Source of the DNA: Ottowia flava
GTDB lineage: Bacteria > Pseudomonadota > Gammaproteobacteria > Burkholderiales > Burkholderiaceae_C
Direction of reading: 5' to 3'
DNA length: 64,000 nt
Assembly: GCF_008017535.1 (NCBI RefSeq)
Contig: NZ_VRUA01000015.1
Location: 1 to 64,000, forward strand
The notes under the pieces were generated by a model. The model was not told where the DNA came from and did no database searches. It saw only the letters and a program-made list of their open reading frames with translations. The translations under genes and the position numbers were made by a program. Shown here piece after piece: positions 1 to 11,045 of the stretch. How positions within the stretch are numbered: the first letter of the stretch is position 1; every line of letters begins with the position of its first letter.

Positions 1-779
1 GAGGCAAACTACTACCGGTGACTCGCCAGTCAGGCCACTGCGGTGATGGCCTGACTTAAACCAAACAGCCTCCCCGAATCCCGGGGCGATTCAGCAGCGC
101 TGGAATCATCACTACAACTGACATCGCCCGCATCAGGGTATCAGAGGCGTTGCCCCGATGACCAGACTTAACAGATCAAGAAATAACCTCTTGACGCTTC
201 ACGCCTAGCACTTGAGCGGGTGGGACATGCAGCTGACTTCTGTCGTACCAACTGGTCGCGTATGAATCGATGACTTATTCGGCTCGAACGGTTCGTGGAC
301 GGGTGCTTACTCAAAACGCTGCGCGAGATCGACGAGTGCGCAAGCGAATTCCTAGTCAGCCGAGCTGCTATCGGCTTTATTCGATGCACCTGATCTTGAC
401 GCTGTTCCTAGCTCAAGCGCATCTGCGGCAAACGCGAACATATTCAGTCCCAATCTCGGCCTCTCGGCAACCTTGAGCCGGGCGGAGAAATGACCTCACC
501 TCGCTTCGACAATCGGCCAGCCCTGCCGTCCGTCTCGACTGAGTGTCCCACCGAGATCTATTGCCGATGGCCGAGCTGTCCCAAAGCAACAGCTACTGGT
601 GCATTCGGATTAGGCGACTTCGCGCGCAATGGGAATCGGAGGACGTCTGACCTTTAGGCACCATCACACGCCGTGAAAAAAAGCCACTGCCCGTGACGGA
701 CAGTGGCTTTGTTTAATGTGGGATTCAATGTGGGACAAATCCCAAATATCTTCCTAACTTATTGATTTCATTGGGCAAC
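1..779. other. Gene-poor flank, possible mobile-element debris
   Basis: I find no convincing gene in this stretch. By eye it is clearly lower in GC than the rest of the window, and its short open frames lack the strong third-position GC bias of the real genes. Positions 29-55 form a hairpin (GTCAGGCC, 11-nt loop, GGCCTGAC), followed by a CCCCGAATCCCGGGG-like hairpin. From memory that pair resembles the 3' end of some IS3-family elements, but this is weak. The adjacent tRNA-Ser makes an old integration site plausible. No copy of the tRNA 3' end was seen here that could mark the other att site. Confidence 0.4.
673..710 (-). terminator. Rho-independent terminator after tRNA-Ser
   Basis: A 10-bp perfect stem (AAAGCCACTG / CAGTGGCTTT, 680-710) is followed on the minus strand by a run of seven T residues. 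It lies about 70 bp downstream of the 3' end of the minus-strand tRNA-Ser, which fits termination of that transcript. Confidence 0.75.
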
Positions 780-869
<90 letters not shown>

Positions 870-891
870 GCAAATTCGTGTCGAACGGGGG

Positions 892-897
892 ATTCTA
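892..897 (-). promoter_or_regulatory. -10 box of tRNA-Ser promoter
   Basis: TAGAAT on the minus strand lies about 23 bp before the tRNA 5' end. The same hexamer is the -10 of the tRNA-Leu promoter at 44742. It is followed by a C-rich discriminator, usual for stable-RNA promoters. The -35 is not clear. Confidence 0.5.
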
Positions 898-947
898 GCA
901 GGCTTGCAGTCGCCGTTTGCGCTGATCGGCGGAAATTTGCAGCCTGC

Positions 948-2357
<1,410 letters not shown>

Positions 2358-2430
2358 CTACCGAGCCAACCGCCATCGCGCGCCAGGACCACGCAAGCTG
2401 CGCACAACTGCGCACGCCCACACAACTTAA

Positions 2431-2497
2431 TTTCAAATGAAATCGGCCTCTGGCCCTGCAAGGGATTGCGCGGTCAGCTTCTCTATTGATAGCGCTT
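2431..2497 (-). repeat. Dispersed repeat copy R1
   Basis: One of 20 copies of a repeat of about 60 bp described in the findings. Strand is given so that the repeat reads TAGCTG...TGCGCAG...TAGGGC...GGCCGATTTT. This copy lies between the start of serS and the end of ispH. It keeps GCTATCAATAGAGAAGCTG at one end and AGAGGCCGATTTCATTTGAAA (to 2431) at the other. Confidence 0.85.
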
Positions 2498-2532
2498 CGC
2501 CGCGCATGGTGACTTGCGCGAAGGCACGCCCG

Positions 2533-3600
2533 TCAGCGCAGATGTTCCAGATTCACCTCGGCCGCGCCGTCCAAGCGCAGGCCTTTCGGCAGAGGGAATT
2601 TCACCGTCTCTTCGATCCCCGCGAGCGACCGGACCGACACCGCGCCCAGCGCGCGCAGCCGCTCGATCACCTGGCGCACCAGAATGTCTGGGGCCGACGC
2701 GCCCGCCGTGAGGCCAATGTGGCGCGCACCTTCGACCCATTCGGCCTGCAGCTCATCCGCGCTGTCGATCATGTAGGCGGCGGTTCCCAGCTTCTTGGCG
2801 ACTTCACGCAGGCGGTTGCTGTTGCTGCTGGTCGGGCTGCCGACGACGATGACCACGTCGACCTGTGGCGACAGCAGCTTGACCGCGTCCTGACGGTTCT
2901 GGGTGGCGTAACAAATGTCTTGCTGCTTGGGCTCGCGCACCTGCGGAAAGCGCGCCTTCACGGCGGCGGTGATCTCGGCTGCGTCGTCCACGCTCAGCGT
3001 GGTCTGCGTCACCACGGCCAGCAGCGCCTCCTGGGCGGGCTGGATCCGTGCCACGTCTTCCACGTCTTCGACCAGGTGGATGCCGTCGTCCAGCTGGCCC
3101 ATGGTGCCTTCAACCTCGGGGTGGCCCTTGTGGCCGATCATGATGAATTCGTAGCCTTCACGGCGCAGCTTGGCCACTTCGACGTGCACCTTGCTGACCA
3201 GCGGGCAGGTCGCATCGAACACCTGAAAGCCGCGCGCCTCGGCCTCGCGTTCGACGGCCTTGGGCACGCCATGCGCGCTGAACACCAGCGTGGCGCCCGG
3301 CGGCACGTCGGCCAGCTCTTCGATGAAGATCGCGCCCTTGGCCTTCAGGTCGTTGACGACGTAGGTGTTGTGCACGATCTCGTGGCGCACGTAGATCGGC
3401 GCGCCAAACTTGGCTAGCGCGCGTTCGACGATTTCGATGGCGCGGTCCACGCCGGCGCAGAAGCCGCGCGGCTCGGCCAAAACAATGTCTGCACCCGCCC
3501 CCACGCTCCGCATTGGCGTGTCTGCGCTGCCCCCCGCGGGGCCTGCCTTCGCCTTGGGGTGGTCCGGCGGCGAAGGCGGGAAGTTGGTCGCGTCTGACAT
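2533..3600 (-). CDS. ispH: 4-hydroxy-3-methylbut-2-enyl diphosphate reductase
   Basis: Last enzyme of the MEP isoprenoid pathway. It reduces HMBPP to IPP and DMAPP using a [4Fe-4S] cluster. The three cluster cysteines are visible in GFCAGVD, DATCPLV and ICYATQNR, along with the active-site histidines in HEIVHN and SAHGVP. I chose the ATG at 3600 (355 residues) because GGGGTG lies 8 nt upstream. A GTG at 3606 would add two residues and overlap the fkpB stop codon as GTGA. About 40 residues before the conserved core are low-complexity and may not be functional. fkpB lies directly upstream, so the two are probably translationally coupled; the fkpB-ispH pairing is common in proteobacteria. Confidence 0.96.
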   Translation of the reverse strand: MSDATNFPPSPPDHPKAKAGPAGGSADTPMRSVGAGADIVLAEPRGFCAGVDRAIEIVERALAKFGAPIYVRHEIVHNTYVVNDLKAKGAIFIEELADVPPGATLVFSAHGVPKAVEREAEARGFQVFDATCPLVSKVHVEVAKLRREGYEFIMIGHKGHPEVEGTMGQLDDGIHLVEDVEDVARIQPAQEALLAVVTQTTLSVDDAAEITAAVKARFPQVREPKQQDICYATQNRQDAVKLLSPQVDVVIVVGSPTSSNSNRLREVAKKLGTAAYMIDSADELQAEWVEGARHIGLTAGASAPDILVRQVIERLRALGAVSVRSLAGIEETVKFPLPKGLRLDGAAEVNLEHLR

Positions 3601-3602
3601 GT

Positions 3603-4046
3603 TCACAGCACCCCGATGATCTGCACTTCAAACGTCACCGGCTGGCCGGCCAGCGGGTGGTTGAAGTCCAGGCGCAGCGCGCCGTCGTCGCGCACGGCCT
3701 GCACCACGCCGGCAAACTGGCCTTGGCCGTCGGGCGTGGGCAGTTGCACCACGTCACCGATCTCGTACCGCTCGTTCGGATCGCCCATGCTGTCCAGTTC
3801 GCGGCGGGCTAACCACTGGACCATGTCCGGGTTGCGCTCGCCAAAGGCGGCGCCGCCCGGCAGGTCAAAGCTGGCGTGGGCGCCCTCTTCCAGGCCGATC
3901 AGGCGCTCTTCCATGGCGGGCGACAGCTCACCCGCACCCAGTGTCAGCGTGGCCGGTTTGCCGCCGAAGGTGCTGACGACATCGCCCTGTGGGCCGGCCA
4001 GACGGTAATGCAACGTGAGAAAGGAGCCCGGTTCGACGGTGGTCAT
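3603..4046 (-). CDS. fkpB: FKBP-type peptidyl-prolyl cis-trans isomerase
   Basis: SlpA/FkpB-type prolyl isomerase of 147 residues with an FKBP fold interrupted by an IF (chaperone) insert, a cytoplasmic foldase. Visible family features are the N-terminal [18 protein letters not shown] strand and the [20 protein letters not shown] segment. [10 protein letters not shown] marks the start of the insert. It overlaps the alternative ispH GTG start by 4 nt and sits directly upstream of ispH, as in many proteobacteria. radC diverges upstream with only 56 bp between the two start codons. Confidence 0.93.
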   Translation of the reverse strand: MTTVEPGSFLTLHYRLAGPQGDVVSTFGGKPATLTLGAGELSPAMEERLIGLEEGAHASFDLPGGAAFGERNPDMVQWLARRELDSMGDPNERYEIGDVVQLPTPDGQGQFAGVVQAVRDDGALRLDFNHPLAGQPVTFEVQIIGVL

Positions 4047-4102
4047 AAACGTCCCAGATAAACTGCTCCGGATTGTAGGAAACCCCCGGCGTTGACCCGG
4101 TC

Positions 4103-4780
4103 ATGACGTTGAAAGACCTTCCGCCCGACGCGCGCCCGCGCGAGAAGCTGCTCGCGCGCGGTCCCGGCGCGCTGTCCGATGCCGAGCTGCTGGCGCTGCT
4201 GCTGCGCACCGGCACGGCGGGGCGCGGGGTCTTGCAGATGGCGCAGGAAGTGTTGGACGCCTTTAGCGGCCTGGCGGGCCTGCTGCACGCCAGCGCCAAC
4301 GATCTCAAGCGCGTCAAGGGCCTGGGCGGCAGCGCCAAACGTGCCGAATTAATGGCGGTGCTGGAACTCGCCCGCCGCGCGCTGGCCGAGCAGCTGCGCA
4401 CGCGCCCGGTGTTCGAATCGCCCACCGCGGTCAAGGACTACGTGCAGCTGCACCTGGGCCAGCGCCCGCACGAGGTGTTTGCCGTGCTGTTTCTGGACAG
4501 CCAGCACCGGCTGATTGCGCTGGAAGAGCTGTTTCGCGGCACGCTGGGCCAAACCAGCGTGTACCCGCGCGAAGTCGCCCTGCGCGCCCTGCACCACCAC
4601 GCCGCGGCCGTCGTGCTGGCGCACAACCACCCCAGCGGCAGCGTCACGCCCAGCCGCGCCGACGAGGTGCTGACGCAAACGCTTAAGACCGCGCTGGCAC
4701 TGCTCGACGTGCGCGTGCTGGACCACGTCATCGTGGGGCCAGGCCAGGCGCTGTCGATGGCGGAGCAAGGCCCGTGGTGA
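4103..4780 (+). CDS. radC: RadC family JAB/MPN domain protein
   Basis: A 225-residue protein of the RadC family. The N-terminal helix-hairpin-helix-like part ([26 protein letters not shown], cited in two pieces: [11 protein letters not shown] and [15 protein letters not shown]) precedes a JAMM metalloprotease-like domain with [14 protein letters not shown] near residue 173. EVFAVLFLD and LFRGTL segments are typical. The historical link to DNA repair is disputed, so the function is uncertain. The stop codon overlaps the start of the following smr gene. Confidence 0.93.
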   Translation: MTLKDLPPDARPREKLLARGPGALSDAELLALLLRTGTAGRGVLQMAQEVLDAFSGLAGLLHASANDLKRVKGLGGSAKRAELMAVLELARRALAEQLRTRPVFESPTAVKDYVQLHLGQRPHEVFAVLFLDSQHRLIALEELFRGTLGQTSVYPREVALRALHHHAAAVVLAHNHPSGSVTPSRADEVLTQTLKTALALLDVRVLDHVIVGPGQALSMAEQGPW

Positions 4781-5421
4781 AGGCGCGGTCACTGCAGGAC
4801 CTGAAGCTGATCAAGGCGCAAATGGCGCAGGCGCGCGAGCAGGCCGCGGCCGAAGCCGCGCGCCGCGCCCAAGCCGAGCGCCAGGCACGTGCCGAACAGA
4901 CCCTGTTCGCGCGCGCCGTCGGTCCTACCCAGCCGCTGCGCGCCCACGGCCGCGTACTGCACACGCCGGCGGCAACGCCGCCTGAACCACGCCAGCGCCA
5001 GATCGACGAACAGGCCGTGTTGCGCGAGTCGCTGTCCGATGAGTTTGACACCAGCACACTGTTGCACGTCGATGGCGACCTAAGCTACAGCCGGCCAGGC
5101 GTTGGCCCGGACGTGACAGCCAAACTGCGGCGCGGACACTGGGCGGTGCAGCGGCAGATCGATCTGCATGGGTTGCGCACCGACGAAGCACGCGAGGCGC
5201 TGGGCCAGTTCCTGCGCGAGGCGCAGCGCGCAGGCGTGCGCTGCGTGCGTGTGGTGCACGGCAAGGGCCTGGGCTCGCCCGGGCGCACACCGGTGCTCAA
5301 AGCCAAGGTCCACGGCTGGCTGATCCAGAAAAAGGAGGTGCTGGCCTTCGTGCAGGCCAAGCCGCTGGAAGGCGGTGCGGGCGCCGTGCTGGTGCTGCTG
5401 GCGAGTCCTGGGCGGACGTAG
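4774..5421 (+). CDS. Smr/MutS2 C-terminal domain endonuclease-like protein
   Basis: 215 residues. The N-terminal third is an Ala/Arg/Gln-rich helix, probably a coiled coil. The C-terminal domain is Smr, with its two signatures [12 protein letters not shown] (near residue 128) and [11 protein letters not shown]. Smr domains are nucleases acting on branched DNA or on RNA in stalled-ribosome rescue; the substrate here is not shown. The start is GTG at 4774 (GTGGTGA overlaps the radC stop), with a second GTG at 4777, so it is probably co-translated with radC. Confidence 0.9.
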   Translation: MVKARSLQDLKLIKAQMAQAREQAAAEAARRAQAERQARAEQTLFARAVGPTQPLRAHGRVLHTPAATPPEPRQRQIDEQAVLRESLSDEFDTSTLLHVDGDLSYSRPGVGPDVTAKLRRGHWAVQRQIDLHGLRTDEAREALGQFLREAQRAGVRCVRVVHGKGLGSPGRTPVLKAKVHGWLIQKKEVLAFVQAKPLEGGAGAVLVLLASPGRT

Positions 5422-5436
5422 CTTGTCCCTGCGTTC

Positions 5437-5505
5437 ATTCAAGAAAATAGTGGCTGTAGCCCATGCGCAGCAAGCGCAGAGAGCTCTCTATTTGGGAGCA
5501 ATTTC
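5437..5505 (-). repeat. Dispersed repeat copy R2
   Basis: This copy fills the gap between the convergent smr and MFS genes. It is one of the more diverged copies: GAGAGCTCTCTGCGCTTGC and GGGCTACAGCC are recognisable. It overlaps the end of the MFS gene by a few codons. Confidence 0.7.
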
Positions 5506-6741
5506 GTTCTTGATGAAGGTTTCTCGCCGCACCTGAAGTGCGCGCCAGATCAGCAGGATCAGCGCCAGCGCGGCCGGCACGGTCAGCGCGGCGAAGGCGA
5601 TGCGGTAGCTGCCGGTGGCCGAGGCCATCGCGCCGAAGGCGGGCGCGCCGGCCACCACCCCGAAGAAGGTGAACATCAGCGTGCCGCCGGTGGCCACGCT
5701 GGCCTGCCCGGGCGGCGCCTGGCGCGCCACTGCCGCCAGGTACACGCCGTTCCAGCCGATGCCTGATGCGCCCAGCAGCGCCACCACGGCCCACACTGCC
5801 AGCGTGGGCCACCCGGTTTGCAGCACGGCCACACCCACGCAGCTGAGCGTCATCAACGCCGACAGCAGGATCAACGTGTTGCGCGGGCCCAGGCCGCGGT
5901 CGGCCACCACACCCCAGCCGACGCGTGCGAACACCCCCGCGAACTGCGCCACCGCCAGCGCGGCACCGGCGGCGAGGAGCGTCATGCCCAGCACGTCGTG
6001 CAGGTAGGTGACGAGGTAGGACGTGGTCGAAATCTGCACCGCCGAATACAGGAACGACACCGCCGCCAACACCGTCAGCGAGCGGTGGCGCGCCACCAGG
6101 CGCAGCGGCTCGAACAGCGTGGCCAGCACCAGCGGGCGGCCGGGTTGCCGGTCGGTATCGAGCGGTGCGCGCAACGGCTGCGCCAGCAGCGCACAGCCAG
6201 CGCAGGCCAGCGCCACGAAGACCAGCGTCATCTGCCAGCCTGCCGCCAGCGCCGAGCCCGGCACCAGCGCACCGGCCAGCATGCCGCCCAGCGGCACGCC
6301 CGTCTGCTTGATGGAAAACACCAGCGACATGCGGTGCGCGGGCGTGGTGCGCGCCAGCAGGTGCGAACTGCCCGGGTTGATCGGCCCGTAGCCCGCGCCC
6401 AGCAGGAGCGCGCCCGGCACCAGCAGCGGCAGCCAGCCGCTGGCGCTGAGCAGCAGGCCTGCCGTGCTCATCAACAGCCCGACCTGGCTGGCGCGGATGG
6501 CGCCCATGCGCTGCACCATCGGCCCGCCCAGCAGGCTGAAGACCATCGCCGCCAGATAGCACAGCGCGACGTAGACGCCCACCAGTGCGCTCGACACGCC
6601 CAGCGCGCCGGCCGCCGCGGGCGCCATGGCGGGCAGCGTGAACATGCCCATCGACGCGATGGCCTGGATGGCGGTGGTGACGATCAGGGTCCACAGCGCA
6701 CTGGGCGCTGCCGGCGCGGCGGCGGGCGCCTCAGACGCCAC
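5488..6741 (-). CDS. MFS transporter
   Basis: Major facilitator superfamily membrane protein with about 12 predicted transmembrane helices. The open frame extends back into the globin gene, but the likely start is GTG at 6741 (V-A-S-E-A-P...), giving 417 residues. The hydrophobic core starts at LWTLIVTTAIQAIASMG. The loop-2/3 motif GGPMVQRMGAIRASQVG resembles MFS motif A. The substrate cannot be read from sequence. The start overlaps the end of the globin gene by 11 nt, so the two are probably one transcript. Confidence 0.85.
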   Translation of the reverse strand: MASEAPAAAPAAPSALWTLIVTTAIQAIASMGMFTLPAMAPAAAGALGVSSALVGVYVALCYLAAMVFSLLGGPMVQRMGAIRASQVGLLMSTAGLLLSASGWLPLLVPGALLLGAGYGPINPGSSHLLARTTPAHRMSLVFSIKQTGVPLGGMLAGALVPGSALAAGWQMTLVFVALACAGCALLAQPLRAPLDTDRQPGRPLVLATLFEPLRLVARHRSLTVLAAVSFLYSAVQISTTSYLVTYLHDVLGMTLLAAGAALAVAQFAGVFARVGWGVVADRGLGPRNTLILLSALMTLSCVGVAVLQTGWPTLAVWAVVALLGASGIGWNGVYLAAVARQAPPGQASVATGGTLMFTFFGVVAGAPAFGAMASATGSYRIAFAALTVPAALALILLIWRALQVRRETFIKNEIAPK

Positions 6742-7141
6742 GGTTGCGCATCCAGTCCGCCGTCTGGAAGAAGCTGCCGCGCAGCCGTTCGCGCAGCGGC
6801 GCGGGCACATCGGTTTCGCCCATGGCTTGGTCCATGCAGGCCAGCCACTGGTCGCGCTCCAGCACGCCAATGGAAAACGGCATGTGCCGCATGCGCAGGC
6901 GCGGGTGGCCGAAGCGCTCGACATAGTGGTCGGGCCCGCCCAGCCAGCCGCACAGAAACCAGAACAGCTTTTGCCGCGCATCGGCCAGCGTGCTGCCGTG
7001 CGTGGCACGCAGCGCGGCGTAGCCGGGCTCCAGGTCCATCAGGTCGTAAAAGCGCTCGACCAGCGCGTGCACGGCGGGCTCGCCGCCGATCTGCTCGAAC
7101 GGCGTGAGCTGCTCTGTCGCTGCACCAATTTCCTCAGACAA
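6731..7141 (-). CDS. Group II truncated haemoglobin
   Basis: 136-residue 2-on-2 globin. Family features are FEQIGGEPAVHALVERFYD at the N-terminus, FGHPRLRMRHMPF with the proximal His of helix F, and DQWLACM with Trp at position G8. Such proteins bind O2 or detoxify NO and peroxide. The start codon is TTG at 7141, with GGAGG five bases upstream. Both lie in repeat copy R3, so the repeat appears to supply the ribosome binding site. An in-frame TAG, also from the repeat, prevents a start further upstream. The MFS gene follows with an 11-nt overlap. Confidence 0.88.
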   Translation of the reverse strand: MSEEIGAATEQLTPFEQIGGEPAVHALVERFYDLMDLEPGYAALRATHGSTLADARQKLFWFLCGWLGGPDHYVERFGHPRLRMRHMPFSIGVLERDQWLACMDQAMGETDVPAPLRERLRGSFFQTADWMRNRGV

Positions 7142-7195
7142 ATCCGCCTCCAGCCCTTGATGGATCAGCGCAATCAGCTACTCAATGCATAGCAT
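7136..7195 (-). repeat. Dispersed repeat copy R3, supplies globin start region
   Basis: Reads in the same direction as the globin gene. The repeat motif GGAGGCGGATTTG contains the Shine-Dalgarno GGAGG and the TTG start codon of the globin. The repeat motif GTAGCTG supplies the upstream in-frame stop. Confidence 0.8.
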
Positions 7196-7249
7196 GTGCG
7201 CAAAGCCTTCATTCTAGGCGTCGGGCGCGTCCTTGCCCGCCGCGCGGTC

Positions 7250-8470
7250 TTAGCCACCGTCACCGCGGGGCCCATGTGCGCTGGAGGCGGCCTGCGTGGC
7301 CGCATCGGCCTCGCGCGCGGCGTCGGCCTGGGCTTCTGGCGTCCAGCGAAAGCGTGTCAGATCGGGCGCCGGCTCGACAGGCTCGGCAACGGGCGCTTCA
7401 GACTCCTCATCGGGCATCTCGAAGTCCAGTTTCAGCGGATCGCCGTAGTCGCGGTGCAGGTGGACGGTGCTGCGCTCGCCCACCGCGTCCAAGTGCTTGC
7501 GCAGCCACCGCGTGGCGCTTTCCTGGCCGATGGCGAACAGCTGCTCCAGCGTGGCCGGTTGGGGCGTGATCTTGCTGGCCGCGGGCATGTCGGCCAGCAC
7601 CTTGCCACCGTCGATGCGGTGCACGTGGATCGGCTTGAGGCCCGGGCGCGCGATGCCGCTGGCCACCATTTCATTGACCAAGGCAATGGTGCGCATCTGG
7701 GCGATCAGACTGGCGTTGAAGGTCAGGTCGTTCACGCGGTCGGTGATCTCGGCCATGGTGGTGGGCTTGCCCGGGCGGCGCAACGGGTTGATCTGCACCA
7801 GCAGGATGTCCTGGCTTTCACCCGATTCCACCAACGGGCCCAGTGCCGGGTTGCTGGCGTAACCGCCGTCCCAGTACAGCTTGCCGTTGATCTCCGGCGC
7901 CTGAAACAGCTGCGGCAGACAGGCCGACGCCATCACCGCCTGCGCCGTCAGGCGCCGGCCGCTGAAGATGGCGGCGCGCCCCGTCTCGACGTCGGTCGCG
8001 GCGACAAACACGCGCGGCGACTTGAGCCGGCCAATCCGGTCGAAGTCGATCGTCTCGGCGATCAGCTGGCGCAGCGGGTTGATGTCCAGCGGGTTGGTCT
8101 GGTAGGGCGAAAAGCGTCCCCACGCGCTGGGCAGCGCGCCCATCACGAGCCGCGCCATACGCGAGGCGCTCTCGCTCATCGCGCCCATGCCCATCACTTT
8201 GCGCCACACGTGCGCCAGCGCCGCGCGCGCGCCTTCGGCCGGGTCGTCACCCGCGGCCAGCGCCGTGGCCCAGCCGTGCGCCAGTGCGACGGCGTTGACG
8301 GCGCCTGCACTGGTGCCGCTGATGGCGCCAAAGCGCACGCGCCCGTCCAGCAGCAAGGTATCGAGCACGCCCCAGGTGAACGCACCGTGCGCGCCGCCGC
8401 CTTGCAGGGCCAGTTGCAGCGTCTTGGTGTTGTCCGAATCGGCCATCCGCCAAGTGAACCACAGCACCAT
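7250..8470 (-). CDS. Patatin-like phospholipase
   Basis: 406-residue serine acyl hydrolase. The oxyanion-hole glycines are in LQGGGAHGAF (residues 22-31), the nucleophile elbow is GTSAG (Ser near 54) and the catalytic Asp is in YWDGGYASN. These are the three signatures of the patatin/RssA family, which hydrolyses phospholipid or related acyl esters. Residues past about 330 are acidic and Ala/Pro-rich and probably disordered. A start at the Met in WRMADSD (8446) is possible. No signal peptide is seen. A patatin of this length is often linked to PHB metabolism in Burkholderiales, but that is inference. Confidence 0.9.
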   Translation of the reverse strand: MVLWFTWRMADSDNTKTLQLALQGGGAHGAFTWGVLDTLLLDGRVRFGAISGTSAGAVNAVALAHGWATALAAGDDPAEGARAALAHVWRKVMGMGAMSESASRMARLVMGALPSAWGRFSPYQTNPLDINPLRQLIAETIDFDRIGRLKSPRVFVAATDVETGRAAIFSGRRLTAQAVMASACLPQLFQAPEINGKLYWDGGYASNPALGPLVESGESQDILLVQINPLRRPGKPTTMAEITDRVNDLTFNASLIAQMRTIALVNEMVASGIARPGLKPIHVHRIDGGKVLADMPAASKITPQPATLEQLFAIGQESATRWLRKHLDAVGERSTVHLHRDYGDPLKLDFEMPDEESEAPVAEPVEPAPDLTRFRWTPEAQADAAREADAATQAASSAHGPRGDGG

Positions 8471-8576
8471 GACGCTGCCCGCCCCGTTGGTCGCGGACGC
8501 GGTCCCGACCTACAGAGTGCGGACTCTAATTTGGGGGCAACGCCCCTCTACCGCTGGTTGCCCAGGCCGTGACCTG

Positions 8577-8643
8577 ATTTCAAGCAAAAATCGGCTGTCG
8601 CGCTACATCCATCTGCGCAGACAGCTTCTTTTTTTGTAGCGCG
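8577..8643 (-). repeat. Dispersed repeat copy R4
   Basis: Intergenic copy between the patatin gene and the cpdB-like gene. The core AGCTGTCTGCGCAGATGG and CAGCCGATTTTTGCTTGAAA are well kept. Confidence 0.88.
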
Positions 8644-8736
8644 ACAAAGTTCAACGCAAGCTGCCGACGTCGTGCGTCCGCAGCTTCCCGGGCAGCCAAC
8701 GCACGGCGCAGCCGTTCCAGCCGCGCCCGCGCGAGC

Positions 8737-10860
8737 TCACTTGCCCAGGTCGATCCGGTACACCGAATAGCTGCCGGTGCCGCCGTTGATGCCGGTGTCG
8801 TCGGCCTTGTCCAAGCTGATGTTGGCCAGGCCTGCGTCCTGCGCCACCTGCAACTCGGCCTTGCCGGACTTGAACAGCACCTTGCCCGCCGTCGTGGCCT
8901 TGGCGAAACGCCAGCTGCTGGTGCTGCCGTTGGCCGCGCGCGTGACGTTCTTGCTGGCCTTGGCGAAGTTCAGCACCACCTCGCGGTTGGCGTCGGGCGA
9001 AGCCCAGACGATGTCGAAGGTCTTGCCCGTGCCCAGGATGTAGGGCGCGCTGCTGTTGGCACGGTAGTTGTTGGTAGCGACGATGAATTGCTGTGCCGGG
9101 TCGATCGGCTGGCCCTTGTAGGTCAGGTTTCTGATGCGCTCTTCGCCCGCCACCGGCTGGTTGACGTTGTACTTCGGCTTGGTCACGTCGATCTCGTACG
9201 CGATGTCGGGCGAGGTGAACACGTCGAAGTTGTAGCCCGGGAAGGCGCTGCCGGGTTGCACGCCGGTCTTGCTGTCGTTGATCAGCCACTGGTCCTCGGT
9301 CTTGGCCGGGTCGATCCGGTTGAAGCGGTTGGCCGCGTTCTCCAACCACAGCTTGATCTGCGCGCCGTTGACCTTGACAGCGTTGATGGTGTTGTTGTCG
9401 TACAGGTACAGGTCGGCCGCGGCGGCCACCGTCAGCTGACCGGCCTTAACGTCGGTGTAATCACTGGCGTTGCCGTAGCCGGCCTTGAACGGCGCGGTGA
9501 CGGACAGCACCGGCAGGTCCTTGTACTGCGGCAGGTTGGCCTGCACGTAGCGCGCCACGTGGTCCTGCTGCGCCTGGTTGACGATCTGCAGCGCGCCCAC
9601 GTCGCCCACGTCGGCGAACAGCGAGCTCAGGCGAAAGTCGCTGCTGCCGATGGGCGAGGCGACGTAGGCGCGGGTCTTGTCGTGCAATGCCTGCACGGCG
9701 GCGACCACGGCCGCGTCCGGGGCGACGAACTGGCCCTGCCCGGTCTGGGTGGTACGCACCTGCACGTCGGTCTTGGCGCGGTCGATCGACCACTTCTTGG
9801 TGCCGGCGTTCCACTGCAGCGCGTAGTTGATGACGCCCAGCGCCTTGCCCCACGAGCTGGCCATGACGGCCGGCACGCCATTGACGGCGCCCTTGGCGTT
9901 GTCGGCACCCGCGAACTTGTAGGCCGGTGTAGCGCCGCGGTCGGGGAAGGTGTTGTGCTCATGCCCCATGACGATGCCGTCGATGCCTGGCACGTCCTTG
10001 GTGATGTAGAAGCCCGGGTTCTCCATGCCCTGCGAATAGCCGTTGGCGCTCATGCCGCCGTGCAGCAGTACGAAGACCAGGTCAGCGCCCTTGGCACGCA
10101 CCTCGGGCACGTATTTCCTGGCGGTTTCCACCCCGTCCTGCGTGCTGACCTTACCGTCCAATTTGTCCTTGTCCCAGTTCAAGATGCCGGGCGTGGTGAT
10201 GCCGATCACGCCGATCTTGATCGGCAGCGTGCCGGGCTTGCCGTCGGCCTGGGTCACGGTCAGCTTGCGCTCCAGGATGACGTAGGGGTCGACCAGCGGC
10301 TTGCCCGACTTCAGGCTGGTGACGTTGGCCGTGACGATGGGAAAGCCCGGGCCTTTGTCCTTGCTGCCGATCTTCGGATCGACACCGGCCACATCCAGGC
10401 CGCCGCCCAGGATCTGGCTGAGGTACGGCAGCCCGAAGTTGAATTCGTGGTTGCCCAGCGTGCCCGCGTCGTACTTCAGCGTGGCCATCGCCTTGTACAT
10501 CGTCAGCTGCTGCGAGGCGGGAATCGGCGCGACCTGCGCCTCGTACGTGCCCAGCACCGTGCCCTGGATGGTGTCGCCGTTGTCGACCAGCAGCGTGTTG
10601 GCGAACTCCTGGCGCGCCTGGTGAATCAACGTGGCGGTGCGCTCCAGGCCAACGGTGTTGTCGGCCTTGTCCGAGTAGTAGTTGTAGCTGCGCGCGTAGT
10701 AGTGCAGGTCGGTCGTTTCCAGCAGCGCCAGCTGCGCCGTGGCGTTCTGGGACGAGCCGGACGAATCGTCGTCGTCACTGCCGCCACACGCAACGAGGCC
10801 AATGGCCAGCAGGCTGGCCAGCGCGAGACGGCCGAGAGAAAAAGAAATCAGCTGTGACAT
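8737..10860 (-). CDS. CpdB-like bifunctional cyclic-nucleotide phosphodiesterase/5'-nucleotidase lipoprotein
   Basis: Metallophosphatase of 707 residues that hydrolyses 2',3'-cyclic nucleotides and 3'-nucleotides. The start chosen is ATG 10860, which gives a lipoprotein signal (LASLLAIGLVACGG, Cys near residue 22), so the mature protein is probably membrane-anchored and periplasmic. E. coli CpdB is soluble. A longer frame back to 10959 lacks a signal peptide at its front. Metal-binding blocks are TTDLHYY, VDNGDTIQG, GTLGNHEFNFGL and GHEHNTFP. The C-terminal 5'-nucleotidase domain carries YLYDNNT and the substrate-contacting GYNFDVF. Single gene, no operon. Confidence 0.93.
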   Translation of the reverse strand: MSQLISFSLGRLALASLLAIGLVACGGSDDDDSSGSSQNATAQLALLETTDLHYYARSYNYYSDKADNTVGLERTATLIHQARQEFANTLLVDNGDTIQGTVLGTYEAQVAPIPASQQLTMYKAMATLKYDAGTLGNHEFNFGLPYLSQILGGGLDVAGVDPKIGSKDKGPGFPIVTANVTSLKSGKPLVDPYVILERKLTVTQADGKPGTLPIKIGVIGITTPGILNWDKDKLDGKVSTQDGVETARKYVPEVRAKGADLVFVLLHGGMSANGYSQGMENPGFYITKDVPGIDGIVMGHEHNTFPDRGATPAYKFAGADNAKGAVNGVPAVMASSWGKALGVINYALQWNAGTKKWSIDRAKTDVQVRTTQTGQGQFVAPDAAVVAAVQALHDKTRAYVASPIGSSDFRLSSLFADVGDVGALQIVNQAQQDHVARYVQANLPQYKDLPVLSVTAPFKAGYGNASDYTDVKAGQLTVAAAADLYLYDNNTINAVKVNGAQIKLWLENAANRFNRIDPAKTEDQWLINDSKTGVQPGSAFPGYNFDVFTSPDIAYEIDVTKPKYNVNQPVAGEERIRNLTYKGQPIDPAQQFIVATNNYRANSSAPYILGTGKTFDIVWASPDANREVVLNFAKASKNVTRAANGSTSSWRFAKATTAGKVLFKSGKAELQVAQDAGLANISLDKADDTGINGGTGSYSVYRIDLGK

Positions 10861-11045
10861 GCGACACGCATCCATGGTTTGAAGCAACCGCAGGATGCTG
10901 GACGGGCCATGTGACAGCGCGTTGAAACGGCGCAGCGACCGTGTAACCGGTGATGACACGTGCGTCGAGGCGCTGGTCTGCGGTCTTGCTTCTGCACCGA
11001 ATGGCGCGCGTCGGCGCGGCCACCCTCACGCGCCTCTAAAAGCGA

